Of a stretch of 64,000 bases of DNA, positions 1 to 10,500 are shown piece by piece. The notes beneath the pieces are model-generated. The model did no database searches and was not told the DNA's origin. It saw nothing but the letters and a program-made list of their open reading frames with translations. The number at the start of each line of letters is the position of its first letter. Position 1 is the first letter of the stretch. A program made the position numbers and the translations under genes. The DNA comes from Distichodus sexfasciatus (Eukaryota; Chordata; Actinopteri; Characiformes; Distichodontidae), in contig JAVGVS010000040.1 in assembly GCA_032718565.1 (NCBI GenBank), positions 3,134,429 to 3,198,428 on the forward strand, in the 5' to 3' direction.

Positions 1-3000
1 AAACCACCCAACTCAGTTGTTGAGTTTCCAGACTGGAAAAACTGGAAATGGAAAAACTCTTTTTATAGTATGCATTCACATGATAATCAATGAAAAATAC
101 AGTTTTTCTGAAATAAAAAGTTTTACAAGGAATCCTCTTTTCAAAAGTTGTGTTCAGACACATTGAAAATTATCCTAAGAAAGTGATTTTACTTCACCTT
201 GAAATTTTTGTTAATTTAGAAAATCGGCACTTTTTCCCCTCTGTGAAAACATTCCAAAAAACAGAATATTTTTGTCCAAATATAAATGTTTTCTCGGAAG
301 ATGTAATGACCTCAAAATTCTGAGAAAACTTTTCAACATTCATTTCTTCAAAATCAGTTCTGCACAGTTTTCATGTGATTTATTTACATGATTCTCAGAA
401 TTCCTGAAAAAAAAGCTGTTTTTCTAAAATTTTAGAATATATTTTTCCACCAGGAAAAAAGCCCACTCTCCAATGTCCAGCAAATGAGTATAAATGCTAG
501 AAATTAATGTTGAATAAACGAATTCCACAGTTGTTTAGATGCAATGTGCAGATAATTAATTAGTCTTATTACTTGTTCAGTTGCAGTAATTACACTCTGC
601 AATGTCCAGATACCCAATTAATTTAATTGCTGAGTGGATTTTTACCTCTCATAAAAACGTTGTATTTCGTAAGTAACTTTTTTGGGCAATTTCTGTAATA
701 AATTCAGGAAAGCAGGGTTTACTATCCCCAGGTGAATGCCTTGCGTGTCTGTGGACCTCCAGTGTGTTAATGCGGTGAAAGGAAGCGAGTTCGTCCTGCG
801 TGTGGCTTCCGATGCCGCTCGTTTGCAGGAACAAACTAAAAGTTTCGCTGAACGGAGCGCAGACTCGACTCACCTGAACCAAAGCGGTATTTTTCTCTCT
901 TAATTTCCACCTTCAGTGTAAATTGCAGATTTAACCAGACTTTTCAGTGTTTCATTGGACAGGAAAACTATGCCAATCGCGCTTTTTGTTGACATTTAAC
1001 CGATTTAAAGCTCATTTTTGTAGTTTTACCAAAGACCTTTACTGTTGTTGTTTTCTTTTTACTTTTTATAACTTTCATTTTTAGCATTTAAATGAATTGA
1101 TAAGAAATACGATTTAAAAAAATATGACCAAAACTAGAACCTTATTTACACTGATGTTGTGTATTTAAAAAGAAAAGATAAAAACTAATGGAAGCAAAGT
1201 TCTAATTTTTTTTGTATAGTTTTTTCCTTTCTTTCTATAATTGTTTGGTGAAAATGACAGTAAGATACTTAGCATTGAATTTAGCTGTTATTAATAGTGA
1301 AGGAATGTTGAATATGAATGAAATTTGTGTTAATAATATTCTTAAGTGGCCATATGGATTAGTGCTTATTTGAGGTATATATCATTTCTTTTTAAACAAA
1401 TGCTAATAGTACTTTATAGTAAAAATTCTTAAATCGAGTTTTGGAATATTAGTTGTTGTGCACTACTCGTACGCTGTCAGGAATTTAAGAGTGTATATGG
1501 ACTGTACGGTGCTTTCTTTAGTCTCCATTTGACTGGTGTTTTGCTCATTTAGGATATTTTTTTTATTTAAGTACACAGAGGGAGATACTTATCTGAATGA
1601 CCTTATTTAAGAAAAGCGTATTCTTGTAGCGTGTTTGTACCATGGTTTTGCTAAAACAGATAAATTAACATGAAACGAGTTTTTTTCCCGCCGTACTTTA
1701 TGGCTGATGCAGACGTCGGGTCCTGTTTATTAGGAAAAAATAAATTTAAAAAGAAATCAAATTTGGGCCTTGAATTGGCCTTTTTTGTTGTGCGTATTAA
1801 TGAAGCGACACGTTTGATGGTCTTGTATTTCAGCCTCCTAAAGGCTCAAACGTCCTGCATAAACAGTCATATTTGTGTAAGAAACGAAAAAGTGTCACGA
1901 ACAAATTTGTGCCTTTTGTGTAAAAACAAAACTCGGCCATAAAACGAGCCAAATTTTCGTGCCTTGGGATCTTTTTCTAGCCGAATTCCTCCTCCACGCG
2001 CCCCCTTTTTAAACAGTGACTTTAATGCCTTCATCCGACGGTGAGAAGCTTCCTCAGCAAATAAAACGTTTGGGGAATTTCTTGCACAAGCACTTGCAGG
2101 CTCTCAAAAGAGAACTTTTTTTCAACGTACTGCAGTAAATTGTGACTTTTTAAAGGAATAATTAAAAATGAAAAAAAAAAAATCCTTTAATAGAGACAAA
2201 TGGACACCATCAGATTGTGAGTTGTATTTGTAAATAAAACGGTAACTGTGGGCAAAAATGTGTATTTAAAAATATTTATGGCGAGTCTGTCGATTTCAAA
2301 TTGAAAAGTAAAATCAAAACATTGCTGTATTTCTATTTTATGTTGCTTAAAACACCCCTCAGTCTGTGTCAGCCATCACACGTCCTCCCCATAAGTAATC
2401 GTTATAAACATTTCTAACAACAATAATAATAATAACAACAACAATGTGTATGTCGAAGGCCAGGCAACTGTCATTAAAGAAAAGCACCAAGTAGAAAAAG
2501 GTTGTTCTTTTAGCAAATGTGTAAATTTAACTGTAATGGAGATGTACCATAATAATGCTCTGCAGTGGAATAATCTCTTTTTGTGATTTTGTTTTTCTTT
2601 TGTTTTGTTTTTTTAATTTTTCTATCAATATTGTGATTATTGAACCTGACGATTTATGCAATCCTGTACATACATATGTATCTGAACCTGGTTAAATTTA
2701 GCAGGCTAGTTAGGAACAAAATTAAACATTAAATATCTATTTCAACAGTGCAGATTTTGTAGGAAGAGAATGGGACCCTTCCCCCGTGACGACGTCGAAA
2801 CCCTGAATGTTGAATGTACCGTTAAATTAGCTATCAAATGCGTCACTGGAAAGGCAAGAAAGGAAGAAGAAAAATTAAAGACGGGGAAACACGGTGGATT
2901 TATGATGTAGCACTAGTTTTGTGAAATGCGATACATGACAAATAAATTTCTAAGTTAAACACAAAAATGCAGTTTTCACCTTTCTGTATTGATCGTTGTG

Positions 3001-4470
3001 CAACGATAAACGAGAGGGAAATAAGAGATGTTAATTTCTCAGGGTTTTACAGGATCACTAGAGTAACCAGATGTCCAATTTTGCGAGAACGCTGCAGCTC
3101 GTAGACATATTTGCTTCTTTCTGATGAAGAAAACATATCCCTTATTTTGGTACAGTATGCATTGATATAGAACAGCTTCTATTCTAATCAGTGTCTAACT
3201 ATTCAACTAGATGACTTACTGTCAGTATAAGCGCGTTGTGTATGTGATGTTGACACAGGACCTTAAAAAAGCATTTTACCGGGAACTCTGGCTCGTCCTC
3301 GTTGCCGTGGGTTCTTCTCCGAGCAACAGCTTGAACGCTTTGGTGGAACATAAAACCCGAATGAATTTTCTTTTCATCACTAAAAACAAAAACAAAAAAA
3401 CAGGAAAAAAAAATTACGTAAGATGGTATTATTTATAATGCATAATCTTTTATTCATAGTGTATCATTTAAATTGTTAACACTTGTGTACACTACAGCAG
3501 TTATGCAATGGTTTACAGAATCCATGGAATTATTTTTATCATATTGGGAATTAAAATAATTTTTGATCTTTAACCTGCTTGTGAGTTTCTTCTTTCTGTC
3601 TTGTGACTTCATGCCTTCATTTAAAAAAATATCTGTAAGAAAATCGTAGAGTTCCTAAGGCCTAATATGGGTATTTTTAAATTAAACTTAAAGCTTACTT
3701 ATAAGCTTGTATGGACAACATAACTAATTTGCTCCAATGAGATAACTTATGTGCAGAAGACACACAGATACTATACAACCTGCTGTCAGTATAATACATT
3801 GTGTATATGATGTACAAGATTATTTCAAGATAAGATATTGTGGGCCCAAAGTATCGCCAACGGCCATTTTTTTCCAAGACTAAGATGAGACGTTATCGAG
3901 CTAAAAATAAGACCATTAGGCTATTAATAAAGCTGAGGATTTTGTTTTTTTGCTAAAACCTAAAATTGGACTTCAGTTATCTAGCTCTTCTTAATCCCTG
4001 TTCTTTATTTACAACCTTTCATTACAAATCGCGTCTAAAATAATGTCTAAAATGTAGCTACGTTTGTCGACTAACATGATGGACAGAAATGACTGAAACG
4101 TCACCAACAAGCGTTTTCGTCTGACGACTAACATTAAATTTAAAGTATCAGCTAAAATTAACACTCGTATATATGGTACTCTTATGATGTCTCATTTTCA
4201 TCCGTACCTGTCAAGAGCTGAGGAGATGAAGTCTGTCACAACATGCTGCTTTTGGATGGACAGGGTAATCCTCAGTCCCTCCGTCGTGATGGCGCAGAGC
4301 AGTGAGGGTGGAATTTTCGCGCTGTTTTCAGCGAGTAACGCTCACTTCCGGGTCACGCCGCTCGCGCTCGATAGGTTTTTAAGTTTAAAAATTTGTTTTC
4401 ATGGAAAATCGGAAAACGTTTTTTAAACAAAATAATTATTTATTTAGAGGCCACTCACTTGTGTCTTCAC
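1..4470. other. AT-rich non-coding DNA, no gene seen
   Basis: No reading frame here resembles a known protein, and the longest open frames are short and low in complexity. Several stretches look like vertebrate 3' untranslated sequence: runs of T, and AATAAA signals near 2236 and 2940 on the plus strand. A long 3' UTR of a gene lying before the window is therefore possible but not shown. A block at about 540-625 is rich in TAAT/ATTA homeodomain-type cores. Confidence 0.5.
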
Positions 4471-4472
4471 CA

Positions 4473-4487
4473 CCACCAGAGGGCATC
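4473..4487 (+). promoter_or_regulatory. CTCF-like motif (14 of 15)
   Basis: CCACCAGAGGGCATC matches the vertebrate CTCF core consensus CCASYAGRKGGCRSY at 14 of 15 positions; the T at position 14 is the mismatch. It has the same orientation as the better site about 660 bases downstream. Confidence 0.4.
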
Positions 4488-4494
4488 AGTATTT

Positions 4495-4640
4495 CAGATA
4501 TTCAAGATTCAAGATTCTTATTTAGCACACGCGTAGTTATACAAGAACAGTATGACAATATTTTGATGAAATGAACCATGAACGGTTCTAAGAATGAGCA
4601 AATAAAAATATAAATGTAGAAATCAGAATTATCAGAATAT
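4495..4640 (-). repeat. LINE 3' tail remnant
   Basis: The doubled TTCAAGATTCAAGATTCTT start, followed by a TTTAG-CACA stretch, is the reverse complement of the 3' tail of the LINE at 41.3-41.8 kb, whose end reads GAATCTTGACTCTTGAATCT. Only the terminal part is left, so this is a 5'-truncated copy. Confidence 0.55.
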
Positions 4641-4689
4641 ATATTCCTAAATAAAGGATAATACAGTATAAACTATAAAGAAAGAAACA

Positions 4690-4706
4690 AGCAAAGAAAG
4701 AACAGC

Positions 4707-4752
<46 letters not shown>

Positions 4753-4826
4753 GAACAAAGAAAGAAAGAAAAAAGAAAGAAAGAAATATGCAGATAAAAG
4801 ATGGATGCAAGGAAGGAAAGTAAGAA

Positions 4827-4872
<46 letters not shown>

Positions 4873-4925
4873 GGAAGGAAGGAAAGAAAGAAAGAAAGAA
4901 AGAAAGAAAGTGAAATAGAGAAAGA
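4690..4925. repeat. GATA / GAAA compound microsatellite
   Basis: Two pure GATA arrays (about 4707-4752 and 4829-4872) alternate with GAAA and GGAA arrays (4756-4788 and 4875-4910). The long reading frames across it are low-complexity artefacts. Confidence 0.95.
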
Positions 4926-5134
4926 GATAGAACAGAACATCTTTACAAGAGTTGATAAATTATTTAAATAATATATTATGCATGATGCATATAGATAATG
5001 ATATTTCATGATAACATTATAATAATATCAATATACAACATAAGTGTATATATAAGTGTAGTGTGCCTTGTTGTGAAATGAACATACGTATAACCCTACT
5101 GTGTCTGCTCTGGGATGTCTGCACATCCTCCTGG

Positions 5135-5149
5135 CCAGCAGGTGGCAGT
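5135..5149 (+). promoter_or_regulatory. CTCF-like motif (15 of 15)
   Basis: CCAGCAGGTGGCAGT fits the CTCF core consensus CCASYAGRKGGCRSY at every position. In random sequence of even composition about 0.015 exact matches would be expected in the whole window on both strands. It sits in a GC-richer island (5100-5300) inside AT-rich DNA. Binding is inferred from the motif only. Confidence 0.6.
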
Positions 5150-5814
5150 CTGCCTTCAGCTGGAGCGGACAGGAGGGCATTAGGAGGAGGCAGCTGGTCT
5201 GGCCAAGATCACTGCGAACCAAACGCCCCGCTGGCACTGGAACACAAACAACTCCAGTCACAAAATCCGCTTTACAAAGTTCACATTCCGTTGATGGAAC
5301 GTCGACACACAATGGGGGGTGGGAACAGAACACAACAAAACAAAACAGAGAAGGAGGAGGAGGAGGAGGAGGACCTTTTTGGCCTTGTAACTGATGTTTT
5401 GCAGCAGAATGAAGGGTGATGTTAAAATAAAAATGAACAAACACTTGTGCTGCTGTGTCTTATAGACTTGACTAGCAACATGACACACTGTACCAGGTCT
5501 GTGCCACTGCTGTGTTGAGAAGAAGCCAAATTCTAAATAACAGCAGCTCTACTGGGCTCCGGAGGTCACAAACTGACCGGTCTAAAACATGCCTATACAC
5601 GTTAAATTTGCAACAAAGTTATATTGTTATATTGTTATATTGCACACCACACCATCTTAAGGTGTAGCTACAATATCTTGTAAAATACTATTTGAAGAAT
5701 AAAATGAGCAAATTCAACAACAGTTCTCAGTTTGTTTTTTTTTATGAAAGTGCATTGCATTCACTGAGGAACCCCAAATATTACATTTCAACATTTACAT
5801 TTGCACACATTTAC
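5150..5814. other. Intergenic DNA with GGA repeat
   Basis: Contains a short GGA trinucleotide run at about 5346-5373 and TATTG repeats near 5625-5642. The open frames here depend on the GGA run and resemble no protein I know. Confidence 0.5.
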
Positions 5815-5940
5815 ATTAATTCTGTTTCTCTGGGAGTCTCAGTTCCTCTCAAGGTTTCTTCTTGTTTATAACACAGTACACTTTTCCTTGCCACATTCTC
5901 TTTGTTGTAAAAAGCGCTGTACAGATAAATAGAATAAAGC
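5815..5940 (+). repeat. L2-type LINE 3' end fragment
   Basis: The order GTTCCTCTCAAGGTTTCTTC, then CCTTGCCAC, then AAAGCGCTGTACAGATAAAT is the usual 3' end of a very common teleost L2-like LINE. Only the last ~120 bases are present. Confidence 0.7.
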
Positions 5941-6224
5941 TGTCTCTCCTCAGCGGCTGCAACGGGCAGTAAGAGGATGCTCAGCCCGGGCGCTCCCCGG
6001 CGTGACATAACGCTGACACCTAACACAACCAGACCACAAGAGATCCTGACCAAAACAATCTCCATCACAGTCAGCGTCCTGCACCTCTCATCCGGGTTGC
6101 CAGGTCACGCAAGCTGATTTCAGGTGCCAGGATTCATTACCTGCTTGTGAGCGAGAGCCGAGGACTGAGACTCTCTTGCTGGACATCGGCACCTTATGCA
6201 GCCCCAGCAGAGGGGAAGAGAGGG

Positions 6225-6530
6225 TTGATATCATCAAGTCCACTACGATACAATTTGGGAGCCGGCGATCAAGATATCATATGCTGATTTAAAACAATCA
6301 CTCACACTGATATCAAGTCGGAAAAACGCAACTAAAATATCATGACATTTTAAAATCCTGAGCTCAAGCAGACATTAAAAAGAAAAACAGTACTCTCTTT
6401 TAATATAAATAGACTTCCTGTTCAATAGAAACTGAATTACAAAAATAATCAAACATGCGAAAGATTATTCTGATTAGAGCTTATGGACGACGATTTCGAT
6501 TAATTTTCAATGAACTGCCCAGCCCTACAA
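6225..6530. repeat. Dispersed repeat shared with 14.7-14.95 kb
   Basis: It shares an ordered series of words with 14.69-14.95 kb: a CGATAC-rich start, ATATCATATGCT, AATCCTGAGCTCAA-like sequence and GACTTCCTGTTCAAT. This shows a dispersed family with CGATA-rich ends, probably a non-autonomous DNA transposon. No target duplication was found at this copy. Confidence 0.5.
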
Positions 6531-6889
6531 GACTCACTTACTGCTAATGCTTTACACCAATACAGTCTGTGTTTGCACTACAAAAGCTTGTGACTTGAAA
6601 AAAAAAATTCACCCAAAAAAGTTCATCTCGCCTCGGTGTGATGTTGTCGACAGGTCGTAACCTTTGCCTTTAGGCATATTTGGTCAGGGGTCTCAAGAGT
6701 CTGCCAAAAGAACCTGGGTCTCATACCGAAAACCTTCTCAACAGTCTGAAGCCAGACTGTTTTTGAGAAAATTAGTAATTCAAATCTACTTAAATCCCAA
6801 TTCATCCGCTGGCTTCTGTTTTGGGGTTGATAAAGTTGAAGGAGTTAAGACATGAATATAACGATTCTAAAATTTCCAAATTTGGCAAA

Positions 6890-7420
6890 TCTTAAAGGTG
6901 TAGCTACCAAAATGTTCTGTTCTTAAGAAAAAAAATTGTTCTCAACCCACTTATGCAGTTTTTACAAAGATTCTGGCGTTCGCCAACGTTTTCTTATTTG
7001 GGATTTGTTCCTAGGTAAAAACAGAAGCTACAAACACTGAAGAACAAATTTTATTACATGTGCGTTTTTGAAAAACATGAGATTTTTTTCAACAGTTAAA
7101 ATACAATTCACTTAAACACTATACTTGTGTAATATTATCCTATTTAAAGACAAACTTTTAAGATCATTGTTCATAATTATTTTAATTATTTTCCAAAAAA
7201 TGTTCACACACTAAAAGTAGAGTCTAGGGCTCCACCGTCTTTATAATTACAGAGATTTTACCTACTGGCACACACTTTCAGTTCACAAGGAGAGGGGGAT
7301 TCATCAGTATAACAATAAACTTTCTAACAATTCAGAAGTTTAAGAATATAACATAGCCTAGGAGCTTTCTTAAGAACAAATAAGAAGATATTAGTGAACG
7401 AGCCCCGGTGTTCTTTTAGA
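6890..7420. repeat. Inverted-repeat element, MITE-like
   Basis: Left side (6970-7020) and right side (7350-7410) carry related words in inverted orientation: CTTATTTG...GTTCCTAGG against CCTAGGAGC...CAAATAAG. This suggests an old foldback element. It lies just past the DNAAF8 stop codon and contains that gene's first canonical polyadenylation signal. Confidence 0.4.
7050..7055 (-). terminator. Candidate DNAAF8 polyadenylation signal
   Basis: This is the first AATAAA on the minus strand after the DNAAF8 stop codon, about 465 bases downstream. It lies in the inverted-repeat element. The cleavage site cannot be told from sequence. Confidence 0.35.
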
Positions 7421-7518
7421 ACAATGTTAAATCGCTTGTTATCTCAGGCCGGGAGAGACGTTACGTAAGATCCACTGCCGACGGGGGTTGTTTTTCTCAG
7501 AGTGTTACATTAAGAAAG

Positions 7519-10500
7519 TCACAGAAAGTCAGTGTACCTCTCATCCAGCACTGCAGAGTTCTCGCTACAGGACAGAGCTTTACTGAGAAGGTTTTCACAC
7601 TCCCCACGTACAGGGGAAGCAGCTTTATGAAGGAGGTTAATAGAAGCTGGATATTCACAGCTGTGATTCCGTTCTGCTCTGGAGCTCTCGTTCTTTTCGG
7701 GATCCTCAGAAACTTCTGGGATGTCGTGTGTAACAGAGCGTTCTGCCCTCATCCTGTTTGACTCTCTTATTTTCTGAAGTAATAAACTCTTCCCAGTGAG
7801 CATCCTGCAAATGTACAGAAATGATATTAGGGATGGTATATATACATGAATATATCAAAAGTCAAAGTCAAAGTAAACTTTATTGTCATCTCAGCTTTAT
7901 AGAAGTATACAGAGAGATGAGAGGACATGGCTCCAGTTTTTTCAGAGTACAAAGACGATACAGAATATACATTAAAAAGTAAAAAGAATTATAAATCTAA
8001 ATAGTAAAAAGCATTCTTACACAAATATTATGGCAAGTGTGCTTGTGCAAAACATTAGCTTATTGTGTACAGTCGTATAATATTGCACTATTCCCTCTAC
8101 TCAAGATTCAAGATTCTTTATTTGTCACATGCAAATTACGCAGGCACAACATGCAGTGAAATGTATCCTGATCTGCTCTTTTAACTGTGCAATTAGGCAA
8201 TTATAGAAAAATAACAAAATAGACATACAAATACAAACTTAAATAAGAAGGTCAGGGAAATAAGACAAAAAAATAAAACTATATCTTATATACAATAAGG
8301 TACATAAAGTTACTTATGTGCAGACGGCATTGAGTACAATTTTAATTTAGACTCAAGCTGGGTACAGGTGTATCTGCATGTATATACTAAATTAAAAAAT
8401 GTACTGACGTTTAACCTGAGTTTACAAAATTATTCTAGAGACAGATGAAAGGTGCAATGAGATGTTTTTAAAGTGCCGAGTGCAACTGTAGTATGTACTA
8501 TGTACACTATGTACAACTTTAAGGCTGTAACTAACGACTTTTTTTTGTTAATCGATGAATCTGTATTGTTTTTGATTAATTAATTATTAATCGGACAAGA
8601 AGGGGGAAAAATCATTTCCAGCATTTTTTAATAAACCAAACTGTCTGTTTCTATTTTTCTAGGTTTATTTTTTACTCTCTAACATTGTACAATTGAAAAA
8701 AAATATTTTCAGACTAATTGAAAAATGAAGAAATATTGAAATTTTGGCAATATTTTGCCAATTTGGACTCATTTTGGCCTATAAGTCATTTTTGACTCAT
8801 TTCTGGGAGAGAACTACTCTTTTGCACAAGGTGGCGTTCCACATGAGAGTCGCATCAAAATAACACGGTGGACAACTCCTTGTTTTAAACCTTTTTTCTA
8901 TGGTTGCACAGTCAGTGCCCTGAATCGTGACTGGACTGGACTGAAGAGGTTGAACTGGTTTATCTCTAGTGTAAAACCTGACTATGAAGTGTCTTTGAAG
9001 TGGTTCAACTTTAGAGATGCACTTGTTAAATAAAATGTAATGTTTGTCTTTTCATGCCTCATTTTTTTATCTGCACTTGACGTCACTCAGGTTTTTGGTT
9101 TGGTTTCAGAACCGTTACACCATTAATATGTTAAAAACAACATTTGTGAAAGCTCTGCTCTTCTTGAAGATCGTACCTTTGCTTTCTGTTAAGTAGTTGT
9201 GCTGTTCTCTGTGTGGATGTGATGAGATTTGGGTTGATTGTTTGGGACGGATGTGTGGACGTGTGGTGAGTAATCACAGGTGTCGGTTGAGACTCCGTGT
9301 GGCGTAAATCGATATATACAGTTGGTGGATCCTGATTTTTCAGACACACTCCATCTGCGATGTCGTAGAAACCATTGGTTTGCCGGTCAGCCTTTCTGTG
9401 GGGAAAAAAAAACGTCAAGAGGTAATAACCAATTTTTTTTTCAATGGCAGCTATAATTGTACAATAATACACTATACTGTAAACTCTGTACCATTGCCCA
9501 TACATTTGGCAAATGTTGACCAAAATTTTAAATACTTTCAACTGTGTACAGTAGGTGATTATATTGCACAATGGGGGCATTTGATGAAAGTGAGTGATTG
9601 TCATTGTGAACAAAGTTCACCACAACCAAATGTGACCTCCGCATTTGACCCATCCATGAAGGAGCAGCAGGCACCTGACACGGGCGGCACCTGGGCAGCA
9701 GTGCTTGGGAATGGTATCTTGCTTATGATTACCTCAGTGGTACCTTTACTGATCCTGGGATTCATCCGGCGACCATGGCGATCATGGGGTGAACACTCTA
9801 ACCGTTACATTACCAACTGCCTTCCAAGTATTATAAACATTCTTTAAAACTTGTAATTGCAAAAATATAACTGTTCTTGAGTTGGTCATAAATTGACATT
9901 GTCAGGTACTGTTAATATGAAAATGTTGTTACTACTAATGAGCAAGGTACTGTCCTGCTGCCAAAAAGCTGCCCACTGCTCCTTCATGGATGGGTCAAAT
10001 GCAGAGGTCACATTTGGTTGTGGTGCACTGTGGGTTACAACAACAAATAATCACTCAAACATTTACCAGATTTATGGGCAGATGCAGGTTTCTTTTTTTT
10101 ACTCAGTATCTGAATTACAGACAAAACTGTGAATAAATACAAATAAAATTTAAAAAACAGGTTTAGAAAAAAGTTCAAAAATTTCTTTAAAGTACTTAGT
10201 AGGTAAACAATTTGTCATAGACGACTCCTGAATTTTCTCCAGACCCTTCTCAGATGTGTTTGCTTCGGCCTCTTTACATTCCTGCTTCTTGCAGAAAGCA
10301 GCCAACTTCTCCATAACATCCACCCCGGCCATGTCAATGCCAACTTCTAAAACACAACAAAAACATTACTCTTCCAGACTTACTGCTCAGAAATGAAGAC
10401 AAACTGGACATGACATAGAGAGGATTCTATAGTAAATGAAAAACCTTTATAGTGGGAAAACAAAACTGGTTCTTGTTTGCTGCTCGCTTTGACATGTTTC

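Noticed and set aside
4647..5009. 120-codon minus-strand frame rich in Ser, Leu and Tyr
   Set aside because: Generated by the GATA/GAAA repeats.
8821..8840. AAGGTGGCG as a CTCF site
   Set aside because: Only about 12 of 15 positions fit, and it lies in a dispersed repeat.
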